Shown piece by piece: positions 63,376 through 64,000 of a DNA stretch of 64,000 nt. Each line of letters starts with the position of its first letter. Position 1 is the first letter of the stretch. The translations under genes were made by a program, and so were the position numbers. Source of the stretch: Delphinus delphis (lineage: Eukaryota; Chordata; Mammalia; Artiodactyla; Delphinidae); assembly GCF_949987515.2 (NCBI RefSeq), contig NW_027192673.1, positions 739,001 to 803,000 on the forward strand, given 5' to 3'. Below the pieces are notes generated by a model. It worked only from the letters and a program-made list of their open reading frames with translations, had not been told where the DNA came from and ran no database searches.

Positions 63376-64000
63376 TTGGCCAAAAAGGGCGTATGCGTTT
63401 TTTCCTGAATATATTCAGGAAAAAACGCATACGCCCTTTTTGGCCAACCAAGCAAGCTTGCAAAGGAAATCTGCACTACAATGAAGTCTCACTTCCCCCC
63501 GGTCAAAAGGGCCATCTGAAAAAAGTGTAAAATCCAGAAAGGCAGGACAGGCCATGGAGAACTGGGAGCCTTGTTATGCTGATGGGCGGGATGTAAATTA
63601 CCAACAGACACTCGGGAGAAGTGTATGGTGTTTCCTGAAACATCTAAAAAACAAAGCAACAGAACCTAGGGCACTTCCACTTATGGTCCTATAGCTTAGG
63701 GAAATTAAAATCAAAAAGACACAGCCACCCCAAAGTTTGGAACGGCTCTGTTTACAAGAACCTCGTTTACAGTACAAGTTCAACATCGCAGGAAGTGAAA
63801 AATGGATAAAGAAGTTGTGGTATTTACTTACAAAGCAATATCACTCAGCAATGAAATCTGTGTCATCAGGCCCTTAGCAGCACAATGAGTGGATTCAGGT
63901 ATGATGATTCTAACTGAAGTAAGTCACACAGAAAAAGAAACATCATAAGATATCAGTAATACACGGAATGTAAACTTGGCTACACAGGAACTGAATTACA
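63376..64000 (+). repeat. Satellite monomer M35, partial, subtype 2
   Basis: The palindrome is perfect; the copy is cut by the window end after 625 bp. Confidence 0.9.

Larger units (their letters stand above)
41180..64000 (+). repeat. Satellite array B, ~1,579-bp head-to-tail monomers
   Basis: This is the same satellite, in the same orientation as array A. Palindromes start at 41268, 42846, 44425, 46004, 47583, 49162, 50742, 52321, 53901, 55479, 57059, 58637, 60217, 61796 and 63376, with spacing of 1,578-1,580. Similarity to array A copies rises sharply near 41,180, and the array runs off the window. It shares rare variants with array A (M13 and M33), so the two were probably one array or still exchange sequence. 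Confidence 0.95.

Noticed and set aside
1..64000. CENP-B box (TTCG....A..CGGGA core) in the monomer
   Set aside because: Read through the consensus monomer on both strands and did not find the required core bases together; partial words only.

Overview
The window is mammalian satellite DNA, not a gene region. About 54.5 kb of the 64 kb is a head-to-tail tandem repeat with a 1,576-1,580 bp period (one copy is 1,570 bp), measured between successive copies of a 72-bp palindrome. A roughly 9.6 kb non-homogenised island interrupts it (about 31,575-41,180). The period, and L1 3' ends of the cetartiodactyl type, point to a toothed whale of the dolphin/porpoise/narwhal group (Delphinoidea). From memory, the 'common cetacean satellite' is about 1,579 bp in the killer whale and other delphinoids and about 1,760 bp in other cetaceans. 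I could not run a search to confirm this.

Layout: 1-31,575 is array A (one partial and 20 numbered monomers, M0-M20; M20 decays and is cut at 32,035). 32,036-32,720 is a 5'-truncated L1 3' end. 32,721-34,220 is an A/T-rich stretch followed by unassigned GC-rich DNA with a small two-copy repeat. 34,221-36,475 is a wrecked class I endogenous retrovirus (pol RT/RNase H remnants, a scrap of env TM, an LTR-like 3' end). 36,805-36,985 is a second L1 3'UTR scrap. 37,185-41,267 holds old, diverged satellite monomers (D1-D3); the two complete ones are 1,740 and 1,750 bp long. 41,268-64,000 is array B (M21-M35).

Each 1.58-kb monomer is a composite: a 72-bp zero-spacer palindrome with mariner-like ends, about 820 bp derived from the 3' end of an L1 (ORF2 C-terminus plus 3'UTR), and about 670 bp of unrecognised sequence. 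The long relic monomers keep about 165 bp at the L1 tail/non-L1 junction that every 1.58-kb monomer lacks. The window therefore appears to hold both the ancestral and the derived form of the satellite, and the deletion separating them, on one contig.

Monomers fall into two sequence subtypes (called 1 and 2 here) that alternate as 1-2 dimers and 1-2-2 trimers, with local duplications and mosaic copies. This is the signature of unequal exchange and gene conversion. I find no intact protein-coding gene, tRNA or rRNA. The many short open frames are the same satellite frames repeated in every monomer.
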